The notes under the pieces were generated by a model, which saw only the letters and a list, made by a program, of their open reading frames with translations, did not search any database and was not told the DNA's origin. From Pseudomonadota bacterium (lineage in GTDB: Bacteria; Bdellovibrionota_B; Oligoflexia; Oligoflexales; CAIYRB01), in contig JAPLFX010000049.1 of NCBI GenBank assembly GCA_026390445.1, positions 18,886 through 82,885 of the forward strand: a stretch of 64,000 nucleotides of DNA. The letters are read 5' to 3'. Positions 54,757-63,940 of the stretch are shown in pieces. Each line of letters starts with the position of its first letter. The first letter of the stretch is position 1. The position numbers and the translations under genes were made by a program.

Positions 54757-55994
54757 GCCATCGCCTTTCTCGGCTGAAACCCAAAAGTTGGGCTGAGTCG
54801 ACAGACACCGGTGAACTTCGTGTCTGGGGCATGAATAACGCGAAATACTAGGGCATCATTGATCCAATCAAAACTCTCCTCGATATGCGCTTCGCCAGCG
54901 TGGGCGGCCACTGTGACAGTGTAAACTCCGGCGCCTAGATCTAGCTGCATTTCGTAAGTGATCAAGAGTCGACTGCCTGCCGCGAGGAGTCCAGTTTCGA
55001 CCCCAAGCAGGTGGTTGTTTGAGCCGAAGATATCGTTGCCGAGTCGGTCTCTAATCAAGATGCCAAAGGTCGGGTTGTCGACATCATGATGGATATCAGC
55101 TGCCAACTCAAGACGCACACGGGTGCCGCTGACCACGGTGTCTACCGAGCGCTCCTGGGAGTCGATGAGGCTAGTCTGCTCGATGCGCACCTTGCCGTTG
55201 CCGGAACGTTGGCGCAGCAGGCCTTTTTGCAGGGGCGAACGACCTTCTTGCGGCGTCTCGCGTTCGGCAATCAAGCTGTTGTAGTAATTGAATACTTGGT
55301 CGGGCTCACCTTCGTCGAGGATGCGGCCTCTGTCGAGCAGGTAGGCTTTGTTGCATAAGCTTTTGACCGCACCAGGGTCGTGAGAAACGAACAGCAGCGC
55401 CTTACCGGCGCGGCGAAACTCGCGAATCTTGGCCATGCATTTGGCTTGAAAGCGGATGTCGCCTACCGCTAGCGCTTCATCGACGATGAGGATGTCTGGA
55501 TCGACGTTGATCGCAACTGCAAATGCTAAGCGCACGTACATTCCAGAGGAATAGGTCTTCACCGGGTGGTTGATAAAGGCGCCGATATCAGCGAAGTCGA
55601 CGATTTTTGGTAACAACTCGTCGATCTCACGACGATGAAAACCCATGATCGAGCATTGAAAGATGACGTTCTCGACGCCAGAAAAATCAGGGTTAAACCC
55701 AGCTCCGAGCTCAAGTAAGGCGGCAATCTTGCCGTTGACAATGACGCGGCCACTAGACGGTGTCAGCACTCCAGCGATCATTTGCAGTAGAGTGCTTTTC
55801 CCCGAGCCATTCAGACCGATAATGCCGACACATTGGCCTTGTTCGACCTCAATGTTAACATCGTTTAAGGCGTAAAATTCCTCGTGATATTTGCGGCCAA
55901 ATGGCGTTAGCGCTTCTTTGAGACGGTCGATCGGTGCTGGGTATAGGCGGTAGACCTTGGTCAAGCTTTCAGCTTTTATGGCAAACGACGACAT
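54753..55994 (-). CDS. wzt: Polysaccharide ABC exporter ATPase Wzt with C-terminal carbohydrate-binding-type domain
   Basis: A 413-residue ATPase of the Wzt/TagH type. The nucleotide-binding domain has Walker A GLNGSGKST at 60-68, the variant signature YSSGMYVRLAFAVA and Walker B ILIVDEALAVGD. Residues about 260-400 form an extra beta-rich domain (GTRVRLELAADIHHD, FGILIRDRLGNDIFGSNN) like the Wzt C-terminal domain that recognises the modified end of the glycan in E. coli O8/O9a. That links export to the chain-terminating methyltransferase. It lies 24 bases after wzm. Confidence 0.93.
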   Translation of the reverse strand: MSSFAIKAESLTKVYRLYPAPIDRLKEALTPFGRKYHEEFYALNDVNIEVEQGQCVGIIGLNGSGKSTLLQMIAGVLTPSSGRVIVNGKIAALLELGAGFNPDFSGVENVIFQCSIMGFHRREIDELLPKIVDFADIGAFINHPVKTYSSGMYVRLAFAVAINVDPDILIVDEALAVGDIRFQAKCMAKIREFRRAGKALLFVSHDPGAVKSLCNKAYLLDRGRILDEGEPDQVFNYYNSLIAERETPQEGRSPLQKGLLRQRSGNGKVRIEQTSLIDSQERSVDTVVSGTRVRLELAADIHHDVDNPTFGILIRDRLGNDIFGSNNHLLGVETGLLAAGSRLLITYEMQLDLGAGVYTVTVAAHAGEAHIEESFDWINDALVFRVIHAPDTKFTGVCRLSPTFGFQPRKAMA

Positions 55995-56018
55995 CGATGC
56001 TCCGACACGGGGTGGCTG

Positions 56019-56825
56019 CTATAGGACATCGCCAAAATGGGGCCTTAGGCGCTTGAAGACGGCGTGACCTAGTCCCAGTAGCGCAAACGTAAAGGTCCAA
56101 AAGTACAGCATGGAGTTAAGACCGTGGGCGGCAATTGACCGGTGATAGACGAAGGCATCGCGGTAACCCTCTGTAATATAAAATACCGGATTGAGCTTGA
56201 TCAGGTGGCGGTATTTTTCTGGCAACCTGTGCCAGTCCCAAATGATAGGCGTCAGCCAAAAGCCAAATTGCATCAACACTCCGACGAGTTGGGTGATGTC
56301 CCTGGTGAAGACGTTTAGCGGTGCAAGCAGCCAGCCAGAGCCCAAAAGAAAGGCGCAGGTACAAAACATATAGTAAAACACTGAAAGCCATTGAGCATCA
56401 GGCAGTTGGCCAGAGATCAACAAGATCACCACCAATATTAATAGAAAAATTCCGTGTAAGATCAGCGCCGAAAGAATCTTTACCACAGGCAACAAGCGCA
56501 CCCGAAAATCTACTTTTTTGACCAAAAAAGCATAGTCATTGATCGCATTGCTGGTGACAAAGATGCCGTCTTGGATGAAATTCCAGGCGACACTAGCGGT
56601 GAAGAACCACGGGATGAATTTAACGCCGGTTTCAGTTGGGGCGGCCTTCAATCCGTAGGTAAAGACGAACCAAAGGATAGCCATCATCGCCAAAGGCTGG
56701 AGAAAGGCCCAAAAGAGTCCAAGCATCGAGCCAGCGTAGCGCGACTTAAAGTCACGCAAAGTCAGCTGCAGGATTAGGTAGCGGTGATCGAACAATTCGC
56801 GAAGGAACCAGGTGTTCTTTGCCAT
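56019..56825 (-). CDS. wzm: Polysaccharide ABC exporter permease Wzm
   Basis: A 268-residue ABC-2 type permease with about six membrane segments. It begins FLRELFDHRYLILQLTLRDFKSRYAGSMLG, the amphipathic, Arg-rich start of Wzm/TagG proteins, and contains VKKVDFRVRLLPVVKILSAL and FWLTPIIWDW. With Wzt it moves undecaprenyl-linked O-polysaccharide or capsule across the inner membrane. Its start overlaps the methyltransferase stop by one base (TAATG). Confidence 0.94.
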   Translation of the reverse strand: MAKNTWFLRELFDHRYLILQLTLRDFKSRYAGSMLGLFWAFLQPLAMMAILWFVFTYGLKAAPTETGVKFIPWFFTASVAWNFIQDGIFVTSNAINDYAFLVKKVDFRVRLLPVVKILSALILHGIFLLILVVILLISGQLPDAQWLSVFYYMFCTCAFLLGSGWLLAPLNVFTRDITQLVGVLMQFGFWLTPIIWDWHRLPEKYRHLIKLNPVFYITEGYRDAFVYHRSIAAHGLNSMLYFWTFTFALLGLGHAVFKRLRPHFGDVL

Positions 56826-58102
56826 TAAAGCTCCAGCCCATCCTTGAACCCAATGATAGCGTAGTCCGATGCCTCGTAAAACCTTTGAATTACTGCGAGA
56901 GTCGCGGGGTTTTCAGGGGGATTAATGATGGATTCCGGGCGAAGACGCACGCATTCCTGGCGGATGAAACCAGCCTCTTCCAGCATGAAGGCGAGAGTCG
57001 GCGGTGGGATAGGATTTTTATGCGTAGGATCGGTGTAGAATGTACAGGCGCCGACCAAAATATTTTCTGGATTGGGCGTTTCAAAAAGGGCAAATCCGCC
57101 TGGTGCGAGGGCCCTGTAGGCCTCTTTGAACATCGTCATCAATAAGGTAAATGGTAGGTGCTCGACGATGTGAAACCCGGTGACCACCGCCAGGGAATTG
57201 CTAGGCTCCCCTTTTAGGTAAGCCACACCGTCACCAAGAGTCACGGGCAGTGCAGCAGCAAGGCAATCGCGTACCATCTTAGCGTTGAGGTCGACACCCT
57301 TGACCGTTAGCCCCGTAGCTTGAGCCAGCTTCAACCACTCGCCTCGGCCACATCCTATATCTAGGAGAGGCTTTCCAGGTGCGCTGGTCTTGACCGATTC
57401 TAGGTACGGCTCGTAAACCTGGAGTCTTGATCTTACCGTTTCTGTGGAGCCGCGAAACTTCTCTTCAAAACGCCAGTAGAAGTCATCGAGTAAGATGGTC
57501 TCAGAGTTCATCTGGTTGGCTTGCGTAGCCCCAGCTCCAGGCTCCAGGCTTGTGGGGAGCGCCTGCGAGTTAAGGCGCAGGATAAACGTCTCCAGACGGC
57601 TGTCCGACTTGATCTGGTCGTCTTTTACCAACTGCAGCTGTGCTAATAGCTTTAGTTGGCTTTGGTAGCGCAAGTGATTCTCATGCAGCAGATTATCGAT
57701 CTGCATTGGAGTTCCACTATAAAGACCAACCTGTTCGGTGAGCGCGGTCAATTTCGCCGCTTCGCAGTTGAGGAGTTCCGTGGTTGCAGCAAGCCGTGCT
57801 TCTAGCGAAATGACCGCCTGTTGCAACTGTGCACGTTCGCTCTCAAGTTGCCCTACTCGGTCAGGCAGACGAAGTGATGTAGCGACAAACCGGGCAACAG
57901 GGCCAAAAACCGGTACACGATGGGCTATGGCTTTTAGCTTATTTATACCGCCCCAAGACTTTTTGCTGGGATACTCGCCCAGATTTGCGGAGCTCTTAGC
58001 CCAAACCGCTGAAAAGCGCGCGGACCCAGCCTTGGCCCGCCTCGCGGTGGCGTCGGTTTGAAGCTCGGATCTAATGGCTTGAAGCCGGTTGTCTGGCGTC
58101 AC
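56825..58102 (-). CDS. Class I methyltransferase with long helical N-terminus (WbdD-like candidate)
   Basis: A 425-residue protein. Residues 1-220 are largely helical with a coiled-coil stretch (QLESERAQLQQAVISLEARLAAT). The SAM-binding domain follows, with LLDIGCGRGEWLKLA at about 247-261, VKGVDLN, FHIVEHLP and GGFALFETPNPEN. Enzymes of this layout next to wzm/wzt often cap the polysaccharide by methylating its non-reducing end and set chain length, as WbdD does; there is no kinase domain here. It could instead modify a sugar ring. It is coupled to wzm by TAATG. Confidence 0.85.
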   Translation of the reverse strand: MTPDNRLQAIRSELQTDATARRAKAGSARFSAVWAKSSANLGEYPSKKSWGGINKLKAIAHRVPVFGPVARFVATSLRLPDRVGQLESERAQLQQAVISLEARLAATTELLNCEAAKLTALTEQVGLYSGTPMQIDNLLHENHLRYQSQLKLLAQLQLVKDDQIKSDSRLETFILRLNSQALPTSLEPGAGATQANQMNSETILLDDFYWRFEEKFRGSTETVRSRLQVYEPYLESVKTSAPGKPLLDIGCGRGEWLKLAQATGLTVKGVDLNAKMVRDCLAAALPVTLGDGVAYLKGEPSNSLAVVTGFHIVEHLPFTLLMTMFKEAYRALAPGGFALFETPNPENILVGACTFYTDPTHKNPIPPPTLAFMLEEAGFIRQECVRLRPESIINPPENPATLAVIQRFYEASDYAIIGFKDGLEL

Positions 58103-58137
58103 GCGAACCTCGTAAGGGCTTTACTCTAGGGATGTTG

Positions 58138-58707
58138 TTACTCCTGGGAGCATCTCGTGCCAGGACTAGGATGTTTTAGGTACTTACTTGCCAGCAGGAT
58201 GCACAGTGCGCTGAGACTGTGATCTATCTGCGCCGTTCGGACCATGGAGTCCAAGGTCGAAGCGTCGATTAGTTCAACTTCGATCTGCTCATCGGGGTCG
58301 GGGAAGTGGCGCCTCTCGGTGGCCGGACGGCAGCCTAGGGCGAGGAAAAAATGGCAACGATTCGTTAGGATCGCCGGGTTCGTGTAGATAGAGCCAAGGG
58401 AAAGGATGCGTTGGCTGGTAAATCCCGTTTCCTCTTCTAGTTCGCGAGCGGCCGTGATGGTCGGATCGCTTTCGCTGCTTTCAATCACACCGCCCGGAGT
58501 CTCCAGGATCGATTTCAAAACACCTGCGCGGGGTTGGCGAACTAAGATCGCTCGACCATCGTCGGTGATCGGTAGCACGTTGACCCAATCCTTACTGATC
58601 AGGCGGTAAAATGGTTGCGAAAAAGGCGTGCCGTTTTTTTCAAGGTCGAGCTGTTCGACGCTAAAGGGAATGGTCTCGAGCACGATGCGGCGCTTGATTG
58701 GATTCAT
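58138..58707 (-). CDS. NUDIX hydrolase, ADP-ribose pyrophosphatase-like
   Basis: A 189-residue Nudix protein, starting at the ATG at 58707 that overlaps the upstream gene's stop (ATGA). The ORF track's 58791 adds 28 residues out of family. The Nudix box reads ETPGGVIESSES then AARELEEETGF, with the RE and EE residues that bind metal. The preceding hydrophobic strand VNVLPITDDGRAILVRQPR is usual for ADP-sugar pyrophosphatases. It may clear ADP-ribose or nucleotide sugars. Substrate is not certain. Confidence 0.88.
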   Translation of the reverse strand: MNPIKRRIVLETIPFSVEQLDLEKNGTPFSQPFYRLISKDWVNVLPITDDGRAILVRQPRAGVLKSILETPGGVIESSESDPTITAARELEEETGFTSQRILSLGSIYTNPAILTNRCHFFLALGCRPATERRHFPDPDEQIEVELIDASTLDSMVRTAQIDHSLSALCILLASKYLKHPSPGTRCSQE

Positions 58708-59327
58708 TTTTCCCAGTCTTGTTCGCGATTTATGCGTGGAGCGATAAACTCTGCGGTAGCTCCCGCGGCGGCGGTAAAGTGGTGGCGCCACTGGCTATGG
58801 GCGTCGGGTCCGATACTATTGGTTACGGCTAAGATAACGGCAAGGCTTGATGCCTGTGCTGCAATTTCGCCAATGATGGAATAAAGCTCTAGGTTTTCAA
58901 CGTGATGCTCAGCGACCCATGATTCTGGCAGTTTGCCAATGAGGCTGACGCCTGGCGAGCCAATGACGCGGCGCTCCGGCAGGGAGCGACAAAATAGCGG
59001 CGGTGGCGGCAGCGTGATGGGCGGAGCGGTGTCCTTGACGGTATATGAAAAGCCCATCCGCTCGCAGGTAGGCATCCAGATGACTTCTTGGGCGCGCACC
59101 AAATGAACTTTGGTAAAGGTGCCGAAGGTGCCGCAGGTCCCAACAAACACCACCGGGCGTCCGCGGCAAAAGTCGGCCACCTGGCGGGCCCTTTTTGCGG
59201 CGTTGAGCGCCCCGATGCCGGCTAATTTCGTCAAAGGCGTGTACCCACGCTGTTGCAAGGCATTCTCGAGTGGCTCGAGTTCGAATTTAGCGGCGGCGAC
59301 AAGGACCGGATCCACGACATCTCGCAC
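58704..59327 (-). CDS. Nucleoside phosphorylase-fold protein (MTAN/futalosine hydrolase-like)
   Basis: A 207-residue protein of the PNP/UDP phosphorylase superfamily. The sequence TKLAGIGALNAAKRA, VVFVGTCGTFG and the nucleoside-binding stretch VENLELYSIIGEIA, in place of the usual E-x-ME-gAA, show the fold. LAVTNSIGPDAHSQWRHH resembles the end of hydrolase-type members. It may cleave a nucleoside such as futalosine, methylthioadenosine or a related compound. It is coupled to the Nudix gene by ATGA and follows RNase J after 58 bases. Confidence 0.78.
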   Translation of the reverse strand: MRDVVDPVLVAAAKFELEPLENALQQRGYTPLTKLAGIGALNAAKRARQVADFCRGRPVVFVGTCGTFGTFTKVHLVRAQEVIWMPTCERMGFSYTVKDTAPPITLPPPPLFCRSLPERRVIGSPGVSLIGKLPESWVAEHHVENLELYSIIGEIAAQASSLAVILAVTNSIGPDAHSQWRHHFTAAAGATAEFIAPRINREQDWEK

Positions 59328-59385
59328 TTAAGGCGGTTTTTAGCTTCTTACCAGATATTGCTTTAACACCGCTGCCAAGGGGAGT

Positions 59386-61092
59386 CTAAAGAATATGCAG
59401 CTTGACGAGTACGACCGGCTTCTTGCGCAAAAGTCTAGTCAACTGGCGCCTAACAAAAAGTCTAGCCTCCTCGGTAACGCCGTCTGGAGTGCTCTGAGCT
59501 TGACTTAGCAGCGGGCGAAGGTGGTGGGCCAACTGACGTCCCATTTTTTCCAGCCAGTCGTTCGTGTTGACCATCAAGGGTAAGCACAGTCCGTTAAGTG
59601 AGATGTTGGGTCCGGCCCGCCACTCTTTGGCAGACTGATCAAACACTCCGTCGACTAAAGCCATGCCCAGCTCTCCGACGCGCAACCGTTCGCGAAGGGT
59701 TCCCTGGCTGATCAGCACTCCTGCCTCTGCATCGACGAACTCTAATTCGATATCAATCTTGCCGGCCTTAACGACACCGTCTCTACTGACATCAAGGACA
59801 TCCCCGTTTTCGATCAGCGTGCTGCTTGCGGTCATTCCAGCGCTCAGCGGCCTACCGAGATTAGCCTGCATGTGGGTAAATGAACCATGGACTGGAAGAA
59901 AGTGACGCGGGCGCAGGGTTTGCACCAATCGCTCCACGTCGCCGCCATAGGCGTGACCACTGACGTGAATGTCAGGGGCATCGCGACCTGAAACAATTTT
60001 TGCCCCGGCGCGAAGGAAAGAGTTGGTCATGGCGAAGACGGCTTTTTCGTTACCAGGGATCATCCTGGACGACCAGATGACGGTGTCTCCGGGGCCGACG
60101 GTGATGCTGCGATGGCGTCCCGCAGCCATGCGCGCCAATGCTGAGCGCCACTCACCCTGGCAGCCAGTAGCCAAGACGACCAGCCTGTTGCGAGGGAACG
60201 TGGCCACCTGGTCCTCGGTCAGGCGAAGGCTCTCTGGCAGGTGGTAAAGATTGAGCTTTTTAGCGATCATCAGGGTGGTCTCAATACCATTGCCGCAAAT
60301 GCATAATCTGCGGCCTGTGGCAATACAGACGTCGGCGATCGTTTTAAGGCGCCACAGGTTGCTGGCAAAGGTGGTGATGATTGCCGCTCCAGAGCAATGC
60401 TCAACAACTCGCTTCAGCGGTTCAAAGACCGTTTCCTCGCCAGGGCAGTGCCCATCCTTGTCGGCGTTTGTACTATCAGTCAGCAGCAGATCTACGCCTT
60501 CGTCACCAATGCGCTTAAGCAGAGCGAAATCCGTTGCTGGCTCCAGCATCGGATGCTCCTCGAACTTGAAATCCCCAGTATGAAAAACATTTAGATCAGG
60601 GGTCCGGATGAATAAACAGCAGGTCATCGGAATCGAGTGATTGACGTGAATGTACTCGGCGTCAAAGCCTGTCGTCGTGACGTGATCGCCTGGCTCCACG
60701 GTTACTAAGGTATATGCATTTGGATCGTGGCCTAGCTTGGTTAGTTTGAGCCGCAACAGCTCGATGGTCCACGCGGTGCCGTAGACCGGCGCAGGCCATT
60801 TAGGCAGAAGGTGGGGAACAGCTCCAAGGTGGTCTTCATGAGCATGTGTGATGATATATGCGTGGACGCCGCCGATTGCTTGAAACCAAGTGTCGACGGC
60901 AGGCACGATGGCATCGACACCTAGCCGCTCCGGTTCAGGAAAGCGCACTCCAGCGTCGACGACGAAGAGCTTCCCGCTGGCAATATAGGCGGTTAGGTTC
61001 ATGCCAAATTCCCCGCATCCTCCCATCGGAATGATACGAAGGGCGCCGGGGACTGAGGCAGGATTGAACGGGTGTGTGTCTAGGTTATGCAA
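59386..61092 (-). CDS. rnj: Ribonuclease J
   Basis: A 568-residue metallo-beta-lactamase-fold RNase with a beta-CASP domain, acting in mRNA decay and rRNA maturation. It begins LRIIPMGGCGEFGMNLTAY, carries HAHEDH at 83-88 (the HxHxDH zinc motif), and continues with VNHSIPMTC, FHTGDFKFEEHP, the CASP-type VSGHAYGGDVERLVQTLRP and LPVHGSF. RNase J is standard in Firmicutes and Actinobacteria but also found in many former Deltaproteobacteria. It lies six bases after the AgmX-like gene and may be part of the same transcript. Confidence 0.96.
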   Translation of the reverse strand: MHNLDTHPFNPASVPGALRIIPMGGCGEFGMNLTAYIASGKLFVVDAGVRFPEPERLGVDAIVPAVDTWFQAIGGVHAYIITHAHEDHLGAVPHLLPKWPAPVYGTAWTIELLRLKLTKLGHDPNAYTLVTVEPGDHVTTTGFDAEYIHVNHSIPMTCCLFIRTPDLNVFHTGDFKFEEHPMLEPATDFALLKRIGDEGVDLLLTDSTNADKDGHCPGEETVFEPLKRVVEHCSGAAIITTFASNLWRLKTIADVCIATGRRLCICGNGIETTLMIAKKLNLYHLPESLRLTEDQVATFPRNRLVVLATGCQGEWRSALARMAAGRHRSITVGPGDTVIWSSRMIPGNEKAVFAMTNSFLRAGAKIVSGRDAPDIHVSGHAYGGDVERLVQTLRPRHFLPVHGSFTHMQANLGRPLSAGMTASSTLIENGDVLDVSRDGVVKAGKIDIELEFVDAEAGVLISQGTLRERLRVGELGMALVDGVFDQSAKEWRAGPNISLNGLCLPLMVNTNDWLEKMGRQLAHHLRPLLSQAQSTPDGVTEEARLFVRRQLTRLLRKKPVVLVKLHIL

Positions 61093-61098
61093 TGATGG

Positions 61099-62811
61099 TT
61101 ATCCTTTGGTCGGAGCAAACTCGAAGGGGTAGCTAACTTCAACACTGCCGTGTCTTGGCCGGGGAAATCGCCAGGTCAATATTTTTTGCCGAATGCACTC
61201 TGTCATACGCGGGTCTTGGATACTAGTGGTGATCAATGCCACGTCCGCTATGGCCCCTCGTGAGTCTATGCGCCACTTCCATTCCATCATACCGGCGGCT
61301 TGGTCATTGCGGCGCAGGGCTAGTTCATAGCACAGTTGCAACTGGTACCGATTCTCTTTGATATAGCGTTCGATCAACGGTGGCTCAAGGTCGCCGATCA
61401 ACGGCTCGCGTGCCGTCGGTGCGCCCTGCGCGGGTACGCCGTATTCCGAAGCCTGAATTTGGTAAAGCTTTTCGTCGGCCAGTCGAAGATCTGAGCCTAT
61501 GTTGAAGGATGCGTAGCGTACACCCTCGGGTATGGCGATCGGACCTTGGACATCGTGCGGTCTGTCTAGTTTCAAGCGGTCTTGACGCCGTGTACCGCGC
61601 TGTTTGGCCTTTGCCTCGCGACCAAGTGCATCAGCCTCGGCGTACATCATTTCTTCGTCGCTTAGATTGTGAAAGACGTGAATTTTCCCAATGGAGTCTG
61701 CAAGGGCCGGGTCCTGGTGCCTGATATTGCGGTATTCCTGCCAAGCATAGTCCTGGTCTGCAGGAAATTTCTCCTGGATCTCACGTCTGGCGACCAAACT
61801 CATGTCGAAGCCGCGCTGCAAAATGTCGATTTTATCGATGATGCGTCGCATGCTGCCGCTGCTGCTCTCACCTAGGACGCTAGGGATCGACAAAATTGCG
61901 ACACCGTCTTTCATCGTTTGCAGGTGATCGATCTCTTGCTGCCGGTCGATTTTTGCCGCCAGGCTTTTACGGGCGTCACCAAACATTGCCTGATATAAAT
62001 TCGTCGTCGAACTATCGACCCATTTCGGCTGATCTTCATGCCATCCCATGAGCGCGGCGGTAAGTGCCTCGTAGTAGCTCATGACCGAGGCAACTAGGCG
62101 CTTACGGTCGAGGTTTTCCTGCAAGGCTTCCGGTGCAGTGCGCAGGTGGTCTGGGGCGATGAAGGGCAAGGCATACTCAGCGGCGACGTCTGAAAGCTTG
62201 GTGGCCCTGTGGTACGGTCGATTTAGGAGCCCTATCAAGGCGCCTCCGATGAGAATCGACGTCATCAAAAGTCCCAAAAGGCCCATATGCAGTTCGAGTC
62301 TTGAAGCAAAAAGCAGACTGAGCAAAGGCTTTCGATAGGCCGGACTAGTGCCGCTCATGGCAGTCTTGGTGGAGGGCTCAAGCGGAGCTAGTTTGATCAT
62401 GATCCGCAGGTCACTTTCGGTGACGCTGGCGTAGTCTCCAAGTTGCATCAGAACCTGATGTCGGCCGCGCGATTGGCGTTTCAGCGTAATCAGGTCGCCT
62501 TTGCTGGTGCAAAACCCCTCCCACCGGTGATCGACATCGAGCTCGACCCCGCCAGGTACGAAACGCAGGAATTCTAGTCGACCATCGCTGAGAGGATAGT
62601 GCGGCACCACAAAGGGTCCTCGACCCTGGCTGGTTAGAGCTAAGTGCCCCCTTCGCCTAATCGGCAAGTGGACGGCGAGTAGCGACGAGCCATTTTGCAG
62701 GACTTCGACGTAAAGACGATGTCTTATCCGCTGGCTGAACTTAGCCTTTGCGGGGGTCCTGCTACTGTTGGTGCCATTGACTGCGGATCGATCGTCCTTT
62801 TTTGCCTTCAT
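61099..62811 (-). CDS. AgmX/PglI C-terminal-domain protein (TonB-like)
   Basis: A 570-residue bitopic protein. Residues 25-145 form a beta-rich N-terminal domain of FHA-like appearance (HRLYVEVLQNGSSLLAVHL), one membrane segment lies at about 176-196, and a long helical stretch leads to the C-terminal domain (about 470-570). The latter has the AgmX/PglI pattern with two conserved Cys residues: CYELALRRNDQAAG, WKWRIDSRGAI and MTECIRQKILTWRFPRP. Such proteins act like TonB with ExbB/ExbD-type motors in Myxococcus gliding and related envelope functions. It overlaps the ExbD-like gene upstream by four bases (ATGA). Confidence 0.85.
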   Translation of the reverse strand: MKAKKDDRSAVNGTNSSRTPAKAKFSQRIRHRLYVEVLQNGSSLLAVHLPIRRRGHLALTSQGRGPFVVPHYPLSDGRLEFLRFVPGGVELDVDHRWEGFCTSKGDLITLKRQSRGRHQVLMQLGDYASVTESDLRIMIKLAPLEPSTKTAMSGTSPAYRKPLLSLLFASRLELHMGLLGLLMTSILIGGALIGLLNRPYHRATKLSDVAAEYALPFIAPDHLRTAPEALQENLDRKRLVASVMSYYEALTAALMGWHEDQPKWVDSSTTNLYQAMFGDARKSLAAKIDRQQEIDHLQTMKDGVAILSIPSVLGESSSGSMRRIIDKIDILQRGFDMSLVARREIQEKFPADQDYAWQEYRNIRHQDPALADSIGKIHVFHNLSDEEMMYAEADALGREAKAKQRGTRRQDRLKLDRPHDVQGPIAIPEGVRYASFNIGSDLRLADEKLYQIQASEYGVPAQGAPTAREPLIGDLEPPLIERYIKENRYQLQLCYELALRRNDQAAGMMEWKWRIDSRGAIADVALITTSIQDPRMTECIRQKILTWRFPRPRHGSVEVSYPFEFAPTKG

Positions 62812-63386
62812 TCGGTGGTGTGACCTCCTGAAGGGGAGTCGTGATTTGATCCGTGCAGCGAACTAGCAATGACTAGGGTCTCAAGCGCATAGCTGGTTAT
62901 ACCGACCTCGGCAAGTGCAGCGATGACCGGTCGCAAGTGCAAGTATCTTAGGCGTTGATCAGCGGCGATGACCGTCGTGGTCTGCGAGCCCTGCACTCGC
63001 TTGAGCAGGGCCGCGGACGCAATCTCACCCTCTACCCGACGGCGGAGGTATTCAACAAAAGGCCGCATCTCGTCCGTCGATGCAGAGTCCTGGCGCCAGC
63101 GAAAAACTCTCCGATCGTTGGTGGTGATGACGATGTCCGGGCCGATCGGAGACATGCTGAACCATACCGCGCTGTCTGGTCGCACCTGCGAGGGAAAGTT
63201 AATCAGGCTAGCAGGGTGTCCCATGCGTGGATTGGTCGCGAGCACCAGGTGGGCGGTAAGGAGTAATACGAGCGCAACGGTCAGAAGAAATGGATAGGGA
63301 TACCACCATAGCGGCTCGCTGAGGCGCTGCTGCTTTGCAACGTATGCCTCGCTCCAGTTGACGGCGCGTGAAGATTCCATGGCCAT
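62808..63386 (-). CDS. ExbD/TolR-family protein, second copy
   Basis: A 192-residue bitopic protein. It has an N-terminal cytoplasmic region, a membrane segment (PFLLTVALVLLLTAHLVLA, about residues 32-50) and a periplasmic ExbD-type domain with IVITTNDRRVFRW, TVIAADQRLRYLHLRPVIAALAEVGITSYAL near its end. This last part matches the D-x-x-x-x-Y...V...L...G conserved in ExbD/TolR. It probably forms the stator of a proton-driven motor with the neighbouring gene products. Its start overlaps the upstream ExbD-like gene stop by one base. Confidence 0.83.
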   Translation of the reverse strand: MAMESSRAVNWSEAYVAKQQRLSEPLWWYPYPFLLTVALVLLLTAHLVLATNPRMGHPASLINFPSQVRPDSAVWFSMSPIGPDIVITTNDRRVFRWRQDSASTDEMRPFVEYLRRRVEGEIASAALLKRVQGSQTTTVIAADQRLRYLHLRPVIAALAEVGITSYALETLVIASSLHGSNHDSPSGGHTTE

Positions 63387-63940
63387 TACATAAGTCCGTT
63401 GCTTAGAATGATGCGTTCGAAGTGTGGTGATGTGCGAAGTCCGGCCACAACCTGAGTGACGATAGGTACCGGGACATCTCCGGACGGAATGAGGACTAAT
63501 ACCTTACTAAGTGGAATATTCTGGTGAGCCGCCCGTTCTCGTACCCATGACGTCAGTTGTTCTAGGAGTTTCTGTAATTGCGGCGCCCCATCTATATGGC
63601 GAATGATGTATTTGTCCCGGACGTTTGAAAAATTTACTGAAAATGCCGTCAGATCTCCGAAGTAAAAGGCGTCTGCTGTGAGCACCACGGCTGGAGAGTT
63701 CTGTGTCAGGCTCGCTTGCGGATCCTCGCGATACTCATGCAAACCTGGGTCGTCAACCGAGGCTTGAACCAACGGAATTTCCAGTGGCACCACACCGTAA
63801 ACCGACGCAAGAGTTACGGCTCTCAGGCCAAAGCTCAGGATGGTTAAGAGGCCGAACAGGCCAAATAACACAGCAGGCATCGACCAATGATCATCAGATA
63901 ATCTCTTCTTCGTCCTTGATATCCTCGACTGATACATCAT
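63386..63940 (-). CDS. ExbD/TolR-family protein, first copy
   Basis: A bitopic protein of 184 residues if it starts at the ATG at 63940. It has a basic tail (SRISRTKKRL), a membrane segment (MPAVLFGLFGLLTILSFGL) and a periplasmic domain with AVVLTADAFYFGD and KVLVLIPSGDVPVPIVTQVVAGL, the ExbD end motif. The first residues overlap the preceding gene, and the start is uncertain: ATGs at 63958, 63952, 63937 and 63880 are also in frame, as is the track's TTG at 63997. It pairs with the second ExbD-like protein and the AgmX-like protein. Confidence 0.78.
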   Translation of the reverse strand: MMYQSRISRTKKRLSDDHWSMPAVLFGLFGLLTILSFGLRAVTLASVYGVVPLEIPLVQASVDDPGLHEYREDPQASLTQNSPAVVLTADAFYFGDLTAFSVNFSNVRDKYIIRHIDGAPQLQKLLEQLTSWVRERAAHQNIPLSKVLVLIPSGDVPVPIVTQVVAGLRTSPHFERIILSNGLM

